A stretch of 64,000 bases of DNA from Amoeboaphelidium protococcarum (Eukaryota > Aphelidiomycota > Aphelidea), in assembly GCA_023515745.1 (NCBI GenBank), contig JALECJ010000256.1, forward strand, positions 1,922,001-1,986,000. Direction: 5' to 3'. The notes below the pieces were generated by a model. It was given only the letters and a program-made list of their open reading frames with translations, had not been told where the DNA came from and searched no databases. This document shows, one piece after another, positions 45,424 through 56,708 of the stretch. How positions within the stretch are numbered: position 1 is the first letter of the stretch; each line of letters starts with the position of its first letter. Position numbers and translations under genes: made by a program.

Positions 45424-48150
45424 ATGAATATCGTGGATAAATCTGTTGGATAGTATGTAAGTATTCTATCAAATTCCTTTATGATTAATTTACAAAGCAC
45501 TGCCTGTAGCAATTAGGTGATTGTATAGGAAAGGGTGCCTTTGGAGCTGTGTATAGAGGCCTAAACAAGGAGACTGGTGAGGTTGTGGCTATAAAGCAGG
45601 TGAAGCTGGCAGATATTCCCAAGAGTGAAGTTGCTTCTATAATGGTAAATTGTATCAGATATAGCATGCCTAGACTGTAATTTATTTTATAATTTTATGT
45701 AGCTTGAAATTGATTTATTAAAAAAGTTGAATCATTAGAACATTGTCAAGTACTCTGGATTTATTAAGACTAAAGACTTTCTGTACATAGTTTTAGAGTT
45801 TTGTGAGAATGGTTCGTTGTAGACCACCTTGAAAAAGTTTGGATAAATCAGTGAGGGCCTAGTGGCTGTGTATGTATATCAAGTGTTGGAAGGCCTGATT
45901 TATCTTCACGAGGAAGGTGTGGTGCATCGTGATATCAAAGCTGCGAATATTCTATCCACTAAGGAAGGTCACGTTAAATTGGGTGATTTTGGTGTGGCGA
46001 CAAAGTTGAATGAGCCGTAAGGTGAATCTATGGTAGTTGGAAGTCCTTATTGGCTTGCACCAGAAGTTATTGAGATGCAGTAGCCCGGAACTGCTAGTGA
46101 TATCTGGTCCGTTGGGTGTACTGTGATTGAACTGTTGACTGGCGAACCTCCGTACTTTCAATGCTCTCCTATGGCTGCCCTATTCAAAATTGTACAAGAC
46201 GATCATCCACCTATTCCGGAAGTTGCGTCCAGTGTGGCTTCAGATTTCCTCATGTCTTGTTTCCAGCGAGATCCCAACCTGCGTATTAGTGCAAAGAAAT
46301 TGATTAAACATTAGTGGCTCAGTGCGGTTAGAAGTAAAATGTCGGCGTCATCATCTGCACCATAGAAGGCGCCTGCAGATGATAATGCAGTGAAGCGTGT
46401 GAAATCCAAGCCCGACATCAATAATAAGAACTTGAACACAATGATTGACGATGATTTTGACACCTTTAATATTGATCTGGAAAGTCGTTTGCGTAATAAA
46501 ATGGATATGCAGGATGCCGATTTTGATGAAGACGAGGAGGATCCATTTGATTTGTTAGAGGGAGAAGTGTAGATGGAACGTGATGGCAAAGCTAAATTAG
46601 CAGCTGAAGTGGCTGATATTGTGTCTAATAAGCTTAAGGCCGATGACGCAAAACTTGTTGACTATCTATCTCGTCTGCTTTCCCTTTTGACTGATCTGAA
46701 TTTGCAAAGTGAGGTGGTATAGAATCATGGTCTATTGCCTCTGCTGCAGCTTTTAGATTGCAATCTGTCACTTACTGCCAAAGGTCTCTTGCTAAAAGTT
46801 CTAATCAATTTAGGTCAAAGTAAAGAGACGCTGGAGAGTATGTGTTTCCTCGGTGCTGTCAACAAGATTATTGCATTGCTAAAAGCTGGACAAGATTTGA
46901 CTTTGCGACTTCAAGCTGCTGAGTTTACTTAATTGTGTCTTCAAAGCTCTGAGAATACCGTGCGCTGTTTTGTCTCTTGCGATGGTCTTAGTACTTTGGT
47001 CTAGCTTTTGAATGAATCTTATAACAACCAGCGCAAGAATCTTGTGTTTACTGCCATTGAGGGGCTCAATGTTATCCTGCATTAGTCTAACAACTATCCT
47101 AAAAATGAATTTTGCATGATGTTATCCAAATATGATGCCGTGTTCGTCCTATTTGAAGTGTTAAAAGATCTGATTTATGACGATCTATCCGAGACAGAAG
47201 GATATATTATCAAGCTGATTGAAGTGATATCTGTCTTCACTCGTTCCAATCTCAAGGTGAAGGAAGCAATGTCTACCAAGCGGACTATTAAATCTTTCAT
47301 TGATGTCTATCCTAAGCTTGCTGCCAGACACCAGTTGGAACTGCTAAAAGGTATAAAGAATATCTCCGTTGTCTAGTCTGCACTGGATGCTTTGTAGATT
47401 CTGAACGGCGGTCCAATGATAGTGAACATGCTATCCCGGCATGAGGGGAAATACTTGAAGGAGATCAGAAATCAAGCTCTGTTCATAGTGTTCAACTTTT
47501 GTAGGGTGAACAAAACGAGGTTGGAGATTGCTGCCAAGGCTGGTATGATATAACATCTACTGAAGATTGTGCAAACCAATAGTCCCCTCAAGCAGTTTGC
47601 ACTCCCAATGTTATGCGATTTGAGTCATGGATCTAAAATTTGTCGAGAGTTGATGTGGATGCATGATGTGCTATCGTTCTATCTGTAGCTATTAAAGGAT
47701 GCCTAGAATCCTTACTGGTAGACGTAGGCATTGGATTCTATTGTGGCATGGATGGCGGAGGAGAGTGATCAAGTGGAAAAGGCATTACTTAATGGCAAGA
47801 ATTTGGACGTTCTGATTTAAGGATTTGTGGAATGTAAAAGTTCCAACATGGTTAATCTAATTGGTCCCTATCAGAAGCTGCTTAGTAGCTCTCATACTCT
47901 TCCCTCACAGATTTCCAAGGCTCCGTTCATGTAAAAGCTTGTCGATTCATTGTCACTGAAGCAAGTGTCCATCCAACTGCCACTACTGAAAATGCTCATG
48001 TCCATCCTGAAAGCCTCCAATCGCCCAGCTCTGATGATGATGACGTACGATGTGGAAGGAGCTTTAAGCAATCTGGTACAAGTACAGTCTCCTATCCTGG
48101 TGAAGGAGATTACAGCCAAGATTCTGGAGTTTGTAAAGTCCAGCAAATGA
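45424..48150 (+). CDS. CDC7/SEPH: Cdc7/SepH-type STE20-like kinase with ARM-repeat tail
   Basis: Three exons: 45424-45456, 45510-45644, 45703-48150; introns 53 and 58 nt, both TGTAG-ending; 871 aa. The kinase domain opens [20 protein letters not shown], with the catalytic Lys in [18 protein letters not shown] and DFGVATKL, and a [13 protein letters not shown] activation segment. The C-terminal two-thirds are helical and leucine-rich, consistent with armadillo-like repeats, as in fission-yeast Cdc7, Aspergillus SepH and plant MAP3Kepsilon. In fungi this kinase starts the septation initiation network downstream of Spg1. An acidic linker ([13 protein letters not shown]) joins the parts. The gene's first exon encodes only 11 residues. 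Confidence 0.95.
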
Positions 48151-48300
48151 TGATAACGACTCCACTGATGATTATACTAACAGTTTGTATTTATGATAAG
48201 ACAGCTTGTCCGATATCATTTTAACTTCAATCGACTACCAAGTAAGACTATACAGGTAAATGTAAAAAGTAAAGTACACAATCAAATTATTATCAAAAGA

Positions 48301-48831
48301 TCACTTGTGTTAATCCGCTGGATCTTCTCCCTCGGCCAAAGTATCTTGTTGAGTGATGACTCTCAGCGCAGACTTGCGAGAGCTCTCCTACAACTCTCCG
48401 GCAATCAACAATTCATCCAATATATAATACGCCTACATTGTATCTCAATTAGTTCAACATTTAAATCTTAAATAACTCAAACTGATTGATATCTTTCTTA
48501 CCTTATTAAAGTTAAAGATTAGATCAAGTTCGCAAACATTGCCAAAGTATCTATCCAGCACTTCGACAAAACGATGTATAATCTCCAACACTAATAGCTC
48601 ATTGGAATCATTACTGACACCAGCCACAAAGTAGAGCGATGCATATCTGCGATACAGCACTTTATGATCTTTGTACTCGAGCACATTACACATCTTGCTG
48701 CGTCTTGCCAGCACGGCAGTGGACACTTCTTTCACAATCCTGGCCTTTTCCTTATTCGGCAGTACAGCGAACCATTTAGTCAACCTAATTTTGCCTTATC
48801 TAGACACTAAGAGCATATACTGAATATTCAT
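48301..48831 (-). CDS. APS1: AP-1 clathrin adaptor sigma subunit
   Basis: Complement of 48502-48831 and 48301-48432; intron 48433-48501 (69 nt, GTAAGA...AATGTAG); 153 aa, TGA 48301-48303. Family motifs are strong: RLTKWFAVLPNKEKARIVKE, VLARRSKMCNVLEYKDHKVL, YRRYASLYFVAGV, EIIHRFVEVLDRYFGNVCEL, then ILDELLIAGELQESS in exon 2. It matches AP-1 sigma more closely than AP-2 or AP-3. It sorts cargo at the trans-Golgi and endosomes. Its 3' end faces the Cdc7-like gene with 150 bp between stops. Confidence 0.95.
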
Positions 48832-49343
48832 ACTTAATCTGAAGAGTACTTTAACAATTTTATTAAAATGATTGGTTTACGTTTTATGAATAAAACTTTG
48901 AAGAAGAGAAAAAAGAAACGAACTTTGATGATCATTTAGCGACCACTTAGGCGTGTCCATCATGAACCATATAGTAATTCTGCTTATAGATTAGACAGCA
49001 AAAATGTATAGAATTTTACATGTGTTTCTACAGATATAGCCAGATGATCGGTTGACGCATCAGTGTTTGAGCGGACTTGACCAAAGCTTTATGCACCTAA
49101 TGCACATGCACTTTGGGGAATGAATCAGACGAGTTTCAACGCTCCGATCAAAAGCCTAAAACTGTTTCGTTTCAGCTTCGTCTCCACAAAAGATTGTGCT
49201 TCATCTCTCTTTCTTCCTTTTGTAGTAAGTCATCATTACAATTAATTGACTATTTTTTACCGTGCTCATTTGAATAGTGTACTGATTGTATCAAAAATTT
49301 TGGCCTTGATTTATCCAAGAAGGCACTTTAGTCGTTATTAAGT
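48832..49343. other. Divergent promoter region AP-1 sigma / FtsX-type permease
   Basis: 512 bp; AT-rich near both starts. No gene or striking motif recognised. Confidence 0.5.
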
Positions 49344-52300
49344 ATGAACAAATTTACGCGTAGATGGAGAGCAATGTGGTCTGCTCTATCCATCATTGTT
49401 GCTTATATAGTTGCTGATAATAGAAGAAACTAAAAGTCATTCACTATTGGATGCAGCACTGTTCTTGTAGTTGTGCTCTTTTTGACGTAAGTTTTTTAAA
49501 TAGTGTCCTTTAAAGACAGCATTGTGTTATTTTTAATTTTTTGTGTAGAATCATATAGAATATACTTAATCAGTCCAACATCATCTTCCTGAGACTGGCT
49601 GAGGAACAGGTTGGTTCGTTTGATTTTGCAGTCACGGCTGACAATTCTATCCCGAACACTGAAAACTTTCTAGTTAATTATACTGACCTATCACTGAAGA
49701 CATAAGGCTTGAGCATCATTAGTGGTATAAGTCCGCGATGGATATTGAGAGCTAATGTCACTTCCAATAATGGCGAATCTTAATTGGAAGGGGATGCGGC
49801 TACCTATGCAGGTACCGGAGCATCTACAATTGTTCTTGTTGCGAATACGACTCTGGAGAAGTAGATTGGTCTCTCTACTCTGTGGCCACACCGTAAACTT
49901 GGCTATGGTGAGTGTCACGTTAGTTCGTCACTGCTGAGAGCTCTTGGCGTTCGTCCAAGTCAAGGAGAATAGTTGAGTCTGAGCATTGGACTGCAAAGTC
50001 TTGCCAATGGTCAAGGTATTGGCGGCATTCAGTCTCCCATATCTCAGCCGCCCTCTCCTGCTTCTTCAGCTGTACCTTAGTCTGATGCACCTTCACCGCC
50101 GCCTGCAGTGGATCCTAGTAATGATTAAACCGTGCCTGGTGGAAATTAGACAACCACACCTGATTCTTCATCGTCTGATAATCCCATAGGTTCTGGCAAT
50201 ATTCCTCCTGTAATCGAGATTCCATAGTCATCCGTACCTCCTGATCTTTAGAAGGAGCTAGTAAACAACTATAATGCCACCATCATAAATGGTACTTTGT
50301 ACCTAAACACCACAACTTTAATTGATAGACTGCAGAGATTCAACTAGTTTAATGTTAATTTTGAGTGCTCAGTGATCGATGCCATTGATAGTCCATCGGG
50401 TGTATATCCGTAATCTTTGGGAAATGTGGTGTATATCGAACAAGATTTTGCACAGCAGATTATTGATGATTATCTTAATTCGATAGCGAGCCAGTTGTTG
50501 TAATTGAGAAATCCTCTTATTCCGACTCCCCAGATATAGATACCATCTAACATTGACATTGAGTATTATGCTATGCTTGCCGCTATTGTTCTTAAAGATA
50601 GAGGAGTCCTTTACATGCAAGATGAAGATGGAAGATCTGCTTCCATAATGGCCGCGTCTAATGCTATTATGAGCACTGTTGGTGTCGATTATCCGATTTA
50701 GCTTACAGACGTTCTTAATCAGGCTTTATCCATATCCCAGTTTATACAAATCTTCTTGAGTGAAGTATTTTTCACCATCGTGGTTGTATTGATTGTGTTG
50801 GCGTTTATTCTGATCACCTCACTGATGACTTCTGATGCTGAAGAGAAGACTTTTGAGTATGGTATGCTGAGAATGTTGGGACTTCACTCTAGTAGCCTAA
50901 TTGTCTTGCTAATATTCTAGTCTTTGTTATTCAGTATTCCTGCAGTTGTATTTGGACTTCTGCTTTGTTACATGTTCTACATTCCCATTGCTTATTATTT
51001 GTCGCTTTCTGTTGGCGTTTTCATCAATCTCAATTTTGCTCCATCTGCTATAGCTCTTGGTCTAATTTGTGGTCTCCTGCTTCCTATTATTGGAACTGTT
51101 GTGCCTATCAGAAGATCATTGAGCCAGACTGTTCGTAATGCACTTGACATGTATCATAATTCTGCACAAGATTCTACTTTGAATATTAAGCGACTTGAGG
51201 AGATTGGATTGAGTCTCAATTAGACGGCTATTGCTATATTTCTTGTTGTGGCTGGCTTTATCGTGTATTATTTGATTCCTTTGTCTTTTATCTTTGGAGA
51301 TTTAAGCATGTTCTTTCGGATTATGACGGTCATCTTGCTCGGAATGGTGTTTGGTCTTACTATAATATGTCAGGCTGTGGAGAGGTATCTATCTGTATTC
51401 TTGGTCCGCGTGATGACCTTTATCGCTCTCGATTCTTCACTTACTGAAGTTATCATTAAGAATATGAATGCGCATGCACCTAGAAATCGGAAGACTGCTG
51501 TGATGTTCACTTTGTGTATTGGCTATATCATATTTGCGTCTACCATGTTTACTCTGTAGATTAGTTCTCTGAATCAAAGTGTAGAGTGGTTCCTAGGTGC
51601 AGATGTTGTTATAAGTGGACCGTCATATCAGCTGCCTTTGCCAGAAATGAAATTGAGACAGGCGCTGACTCAGCTACTACCCAATTCATCCGCTCCAAAT
51701 TACGCTGATAGAATAGTTGCTGGCTTCACCTTTGTCACCTATCCGATAAATTAGGTACCCACTGTGACCGGAACTAGTTTTCATCGGCTGGCGTATGTCA
51801 GTGCTGCAACTTCGCAAGTGTATGGAGTAGAAGAAAATTTCCTCGATGTTGCTCTTAGAGAATATGCCGTTCCATCTTAGGTAAATTATGCAGATTATTA
51901 ATTCACTTATGTTAATGGACAGCCAGATGTTGTTCGTGCGCTGTTCTCTAATGTATCTTAATAGGCGATTTAGAAAGCGCCCGCGGATGTAGGATCAAAT
52001 GCGCAGCAAGATAATTTTGGTTATTATCAGAATACATCCCAAGCATATCAAGATGTAATTCCAGTATTAATTTCGGAAAGTGTCAGGGATAAGGCGACAG
52101 TTGATGCGTAAAGTAGGTTGATCCTGAATATCTTCTTTACCGCAGTGTATCCGAATTAGAGAAGTTACTTGGCGATGCCGGTAGCTATGCTCTAGAAAAT
52201 GCCATATTTCTCATAAATCAATCGACTAATAACCTCGAAGACCCCAGTCTTAGTCTCCATGGATCATTATGCTTAGTTTATTGAAGATGTGAAAACAGCC

Positions 52301-52945
52301 GTGGATTCTTAAGCTGACGGCTCTGGTTCTGATGGCGGTGGTAGCAGTTAACGTACATTTTTATAAGATATCAATGTGAGTGACGTGGTGAAAGGAACAT
52401 GTCTTGTGAAAATGATTGGAAATGTCACCGATTTGTAAGTTTAGGCATTTGTTAATTAAATGAACAGTTTGCTTGCAAATGATAAGTTTACTGTACAGAA
52501 TTTGAGAAGTTAGAAGGCTGCTAATGAAAGTGCCACGTCTTTGATTAATGTTCTGTTCGTGTTTGTGGCTTTAATCGGTGTTCTGTTAAGCTTTTTTGTG
52601 TTACTGTTGTCGTTTACTGCCAATGTTCGGGAAAATTCGTGGTAGCTCGGAGTATTGCGAGCGATCGGTCTAACGAGCAATACAGTGATCAAGATCTTCA
52701 TATATGAAGCCGTGGCAATAGTGCTTTCCTGTGCCATACTGGGCCTGATATTGGGTCTACTAACTGCATCTACTCTGACGCTGCAATCTAATCTATTCAG
52801 CGAGCTGCCGTTCAAACTGATATTCCCCACGCTGCTCTTCTTTGTAGTGTTGTTGATGTCTATCGGTCTTGCAATTTTTGGCAGTTATATACCGATCAAT
52901 AGTTTTAATAAGAAGCCTATAGCTGTAGCTTTAAAAGGATTATGA
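49344..52945 (+). CDS. Large FtsX/MacB-type permease-like membrane protein
   Basis: Two exons: 49344-49486 and 49549-52945; intron 49487-49548 (62 nt, TGTAG); 1179 aa. The first TM is SALSIIVAYIVADN-like near residue 20. A long ectodomain follows, including a Pro/Ser-rich, Gln-containing segment (residues about 240-330). Two sets of FtsX-type helices come later: one near residues 460-580 (FTIVVVLIVLAFILITSLMT ...TFEYGMLRMLGLHSSSLIVL) and one at the C-terminus (SFFVLLLSFTANVRENSWQL GVLRAIGLTS). The E-Y-G-x-L-R-x-L/I-G pattern is the hallmark of FtsX/LolC/MacB permeases. No ATP-binding domain is present in this protein, and none is encoded nearby. Role unknown; mechanotransmission or lipid/peptide export are family roles in bacteria. 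Confidence 0.82.
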
Positions 52946-53022
52946 AACCTTCTATCTGTATGTTTATCAGAACGGCATTAAATGAGGCAAAATAACAATT
53001 CTATTCCTAATTAGTTATATTC

Positions 53023-55224
53023 TCATTTTTATGTGATTGACCGCTTGAGAATCGCCTCAAAGTGTCTATCAGGCATCTTGAAACTGCTTTTCAAACTCTG
53101 TGCAGCTTTGTCCTTTCCATTCTGTAACATCACAAGTATTGTATCAGCCAAAGACTTGCCTACCAGATGTAACCCATGCTCCTTTTCCAATTTCAGCTAT
53201 TGCGTTAAAAGTTTGCACTCTGAGTCAACCGATTTTTAATACCAGGACTTGGATTTCACATTTTTCAACATCTTGTACGACGACTACAGAGCGTCTAAAC
53301 GTTCATTCACATCTGTGCACTATCCGGCTGAATATAAAAATGTGATAGCATTCATCAATTTGTCATCTAGACCATGATAGTAATCATACAGTGAATTGAT
53401 ATCCTGCTATTTCAAATATTTAACATAAAGAGTCTAGGCAAGAGGTTAATCTGGCAGCATTTAAAGAAACTGAGGGAGAGGAACGTTGCGACGAATGTCA
53501 AATATGGCTGTATAAATAAAGTCCGCATCATGGCTCTGAATCGCCTTCTCAAAAGCGCTGTCATACTATCTCATTTACAGCAACATTGGTATCTGATTAC
53601 GACTATTACGCTCTTTATCCAGCAGAAGACTTGCAAGATACGGCCGGGCAATTTAGTAAGCAACCTGAGCAAGTTGTGCAAATGAGACATCTTTCCCCAA
53701 TTTCTATAAAATAAGACTGGCCAGCTGTTCATCATTCAACTTGCTTTATAAAATCTTCTTCTTGGCCCAGTCATTGGCTACAAACTACACTTTAGCATTG
53801 CAGTACTGAGTGATCTTCATGGCGAGATAGTGTTTATTAAGACATAGTAGAGTTCTCAACAAACCATCCAGTGTCAAGTCTCGGTACTGCTTGAAAGTCA
53901 ACAACAGGCCTTCATCTTTACATTAAGATATCACTCTGAGGTCTTTAATCAATGATTGAGCTTCTTGCGATGCATAACTAGCATCTGAATGGAAGGAACG
54001 TCCAAAAGCTACAGCTCGCAACAACTGCTTCTGAACAGATACATGATGCTCGACTTGAGCGGCATCAAGCAAAACATCTATAGCACCAGCCATATCATTA
54101 ATGCTCTATATAATGTTAAAACTGGCGCAATCACGTGCCTCAAAATTCATAAAAGCGTCATAAAGAAGAGCACCATCTGAAGTGGAGCCAATACCAAAAA
54201 CTTGCTCTTACGAGTCTGAAACTCTGCTATAAAAATCGATACTTCCACCGCTGTGCATAACTCTGCAGCCATCCAATTCATTAAGCATATATATAGGTAG
54301 AATACTACTACTTTAAGAATCCATACTATTACCATAATCAAATTTAATCCAATCCCCCGATGGACCGAGCATTAGTACCATACCATCATCCAACTGCACA
54401 AGAATAGAATCATTACCACACCAACACAATTACTGGGGGATAGTCTCTGTATCAAAGTCAAGATATTGCTTGGTATAATCAGAGCTAAGCACTTTGACAC
54501 GTCCATTAGTGTCGCAACACGCCAACAACTTGCCATTGTTACTCAGAACCATCTGCATATTAACAGAGAACATCTTCTTGGTCACTGCGTGTGAAGGACT
54601 ACATATAACTTGGCAGCTATCCATATCAGATTGCATCACAGACTCCCTGGTTGATATGAGAATTGACTTGGTAGCAGAATAGAGTATACACCAAGAGAAT
54701 GGAGGTTCAAATAGAGGAATAACCTTCAACAGAGTAGTGCTCATAGTGCGGCAATCATCAATCATAATAAACTTGAATTACGATGTCATCACCACAACCC
54801 TCTTGAATCTAAACTGTACATCCAGCAGACTCACCGAAGAATCTTTAATGATGGAATGCATCTCATAACTCCATCCACTACTGCCATCACCATTTGACGC
54901 AGATGCGGTCGAAGAAGCAGATTAAAAGTATCGCCTAATAGAACCATCCTCCAACACAACAATAAGATCGTCTTCAATCCAGCCAACACCGACAATGATA
55001 CCCAGATCGATGATAATACTAGAGACCAAATGACCAGTCAAAGTGCGCACATCAATTGTTGTTTTCAAAGACTTGGTATCCGCATTCTAAGAGTACATGG
55101 CCATCAATCTACCATTCGTATTCATGACCACTTTTAAATCTGTCCAATTTAATCTGTAGGTATCATTCTACCACAACTAAGTCTTTCTATAATGAACATT
55201 TTAAAGTGAATACCAATCGTTCAT
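53023..55224 (-). CDS. VPS16: VPS16, core subunit of HOPS/CORVET tethering complexes
   Basis: Complement, ATG 55222-55224 to TGA 53023-53025, 733 aa, one exon. The N-terminus (MNDWYSLQNVHYRKTQLW) and following beta-rich half correspond to the Vps16 N-terminal propeller, e.g. VVGVGWIEDDLIVVLEDGSI RRY and NNGKLLACCDTNGRVKVLS. The helical C-terminal domain carries QIPMLLQMRQYDSAFEKAIQ, IFDIRRNVPLPQFLQMLPD and the closing LVGKSLADTILVMLQNGK plus KSSFKMPDRHFEAIL. Vps16 bridges Vps33 to the rest of HOPS and is needed for vacuole/lysosome fusion. Somewhat shorter than the human protein (about 840 aa). Its stop faces the permease gene with 77 bp between. Confidence 0.9.
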
Positions 55225-55813
55225 AGTTGATAGCCCACAATATAACCACTGCGTCTTACTATTTAACGTCAAGTTTATTAAATCGTAATCGTAAGAGCAA
55301 ACCAGGAGGAAAAGAAGAACTAAGCGCGTCGATTTTATAACAATGCACCTGCTGCTTCATATGTACTCTGTCGAATTACTCTGTTAAATGTATCTATACA
55401 ATGATAAAGAGAAACTGGACATGAATAATATTCTCCATTTAAACTGGCATTTCACGCGTTTTAAAGTCCAATTTGAACTTGGCAATTCTATGAGTTAATG
55501 TTTCATAACTCTACCACTTTCACGTCTGACGGTATATTACATTCGAATATAACATACCGTATACTATCAATTCTTACTGTACGTGAGTGTCTTATTGTAT
55601 AAGAATTACACAATATTAAATGTTGTCCGTCTGCTTCTCGTCGTGAGACTTACATTGAGATACAGAGGTGAACGAACACCTATACTGTATGCGAAACTGC
55701 AAGGGGTACTCTCTATAATCAACACTAGTCTAGCCCCCTCAGATGCACCTCAGAATTTCTATTTCTGCTTTTTTAAGCTGCTATCGAAAGGAAATAGAAT
55801 ATTTACCACCAAA
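55225..55813. other. Divergent intergenic region VPS16 / small secreted protein
   Basis: 589 bp. An ACGCGT hexamer lies at 55453-55458. The + open frame that precedes the secreted protein has no conserved features upstream of its ATG. Confidence 0.5.
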
Positions 55814-56380
55814 ATGTTCACTTATATTGGTCTTTTATCGCTTATTGTCGCGTCTGTTTACGCGTCTGTACTGCCTGATATTACTGTTGGATCCGAGTAG
55901 TTGATATTTGCCGGCTCCAGTTCTGTAAATGGAAAGAGCAACTGCACCTAGGATGGCGTATGTGTAAACTTAGTCGACACTGATGAGGTGGTTAGCAATT
56001 GGTCTGAATATGCTGATGAACCGCCTGTAAGAAAATGCTACTTCTCTGATAAGCCTGGCCTTCCTGCAAAGTCTGAATTCGCCTATAATTACACCTTGAA
56101 CGACACGACACCATACCTGACAGCAATCCTCGCCGTGAACAACTGCCTGTATGAGGATATCAGTGGCTATGGTGGAAGAAAGGACGGCCACTTTCCGGCT
56201 GCATTCGATGTATAGTTGGAAATTTTGGGAAAGAGACGCGACAAAGAGCACCCTGTGGTAGCTTTGCATTTTTTCGTCAAGCCCAATGCCTCACTAAGAG
56301 ATTTCAAATTTCAAGTTTTTATCTCGCTTTGGGGATCTTAAGGATCGGCAGCCATTTTGAGCTTTCATCGCACCGATTGA
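55814..56380 (+). CDS. Small secreted or luminal protein of unknown function
   Basis: ATG 55814 to TGA 56378-56380, 188 aa. It begins with a clear signal peptide (MFTYIGLLSLIVASVYA). Four cysteines follow in the first 130 residues (KSNCTQ, DGVCVN, RKCYFSD, NNCLYED), with N-x-S/T sites, consistent with a secreted disulfide-bonded protein. The last 50 residues (after AAFDVQLEILGKR) have a different, more basic and aromatic character, so the annotated 3' part could be an unspliced intron or UTR. I recognise no family. With the secretion signal and small size it is a candidate effector, but that is inference. Confidence 0.65.
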
Positions 56381-56708
56381 TAGAATTGCTTTTCGTTAGT
56401 TAAGAGGAATGGAGAATTAGTAATTATAATAAATGAGATACGGTATTTAATAAATAAATGATATTCTCTTAACGCTTTAGCCATGCCTGGCACTACTTGT
56501 TTTATGGGACTTTTCCGCAATATACGCGATCGCCAATTTCTTTCTATTTTTTCTCTCTCAGTTTGTCGTTCTCGCGTTCTCGTTCTCAGTCAGTCTTCAA
56601 GCATTAAACATCAAGGTTTCTCACCTTCTTCTCACAGTGTTTAGATTCTTTATAGATTGTATTTTTCAAGAATCTGAGAGTACTTAATTAGAATAGTAAA
56701 GAGTAGCA
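56381..56708. other. Intergenic, secreted protein to NUP155
   Basis: 328 bp; CT-rich (TTTTTCTCTCTCAG and repeats of TTCTCG near 56545-56585) leader before the NUP155 ATG. No gene seen. Confidence 0.5.
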
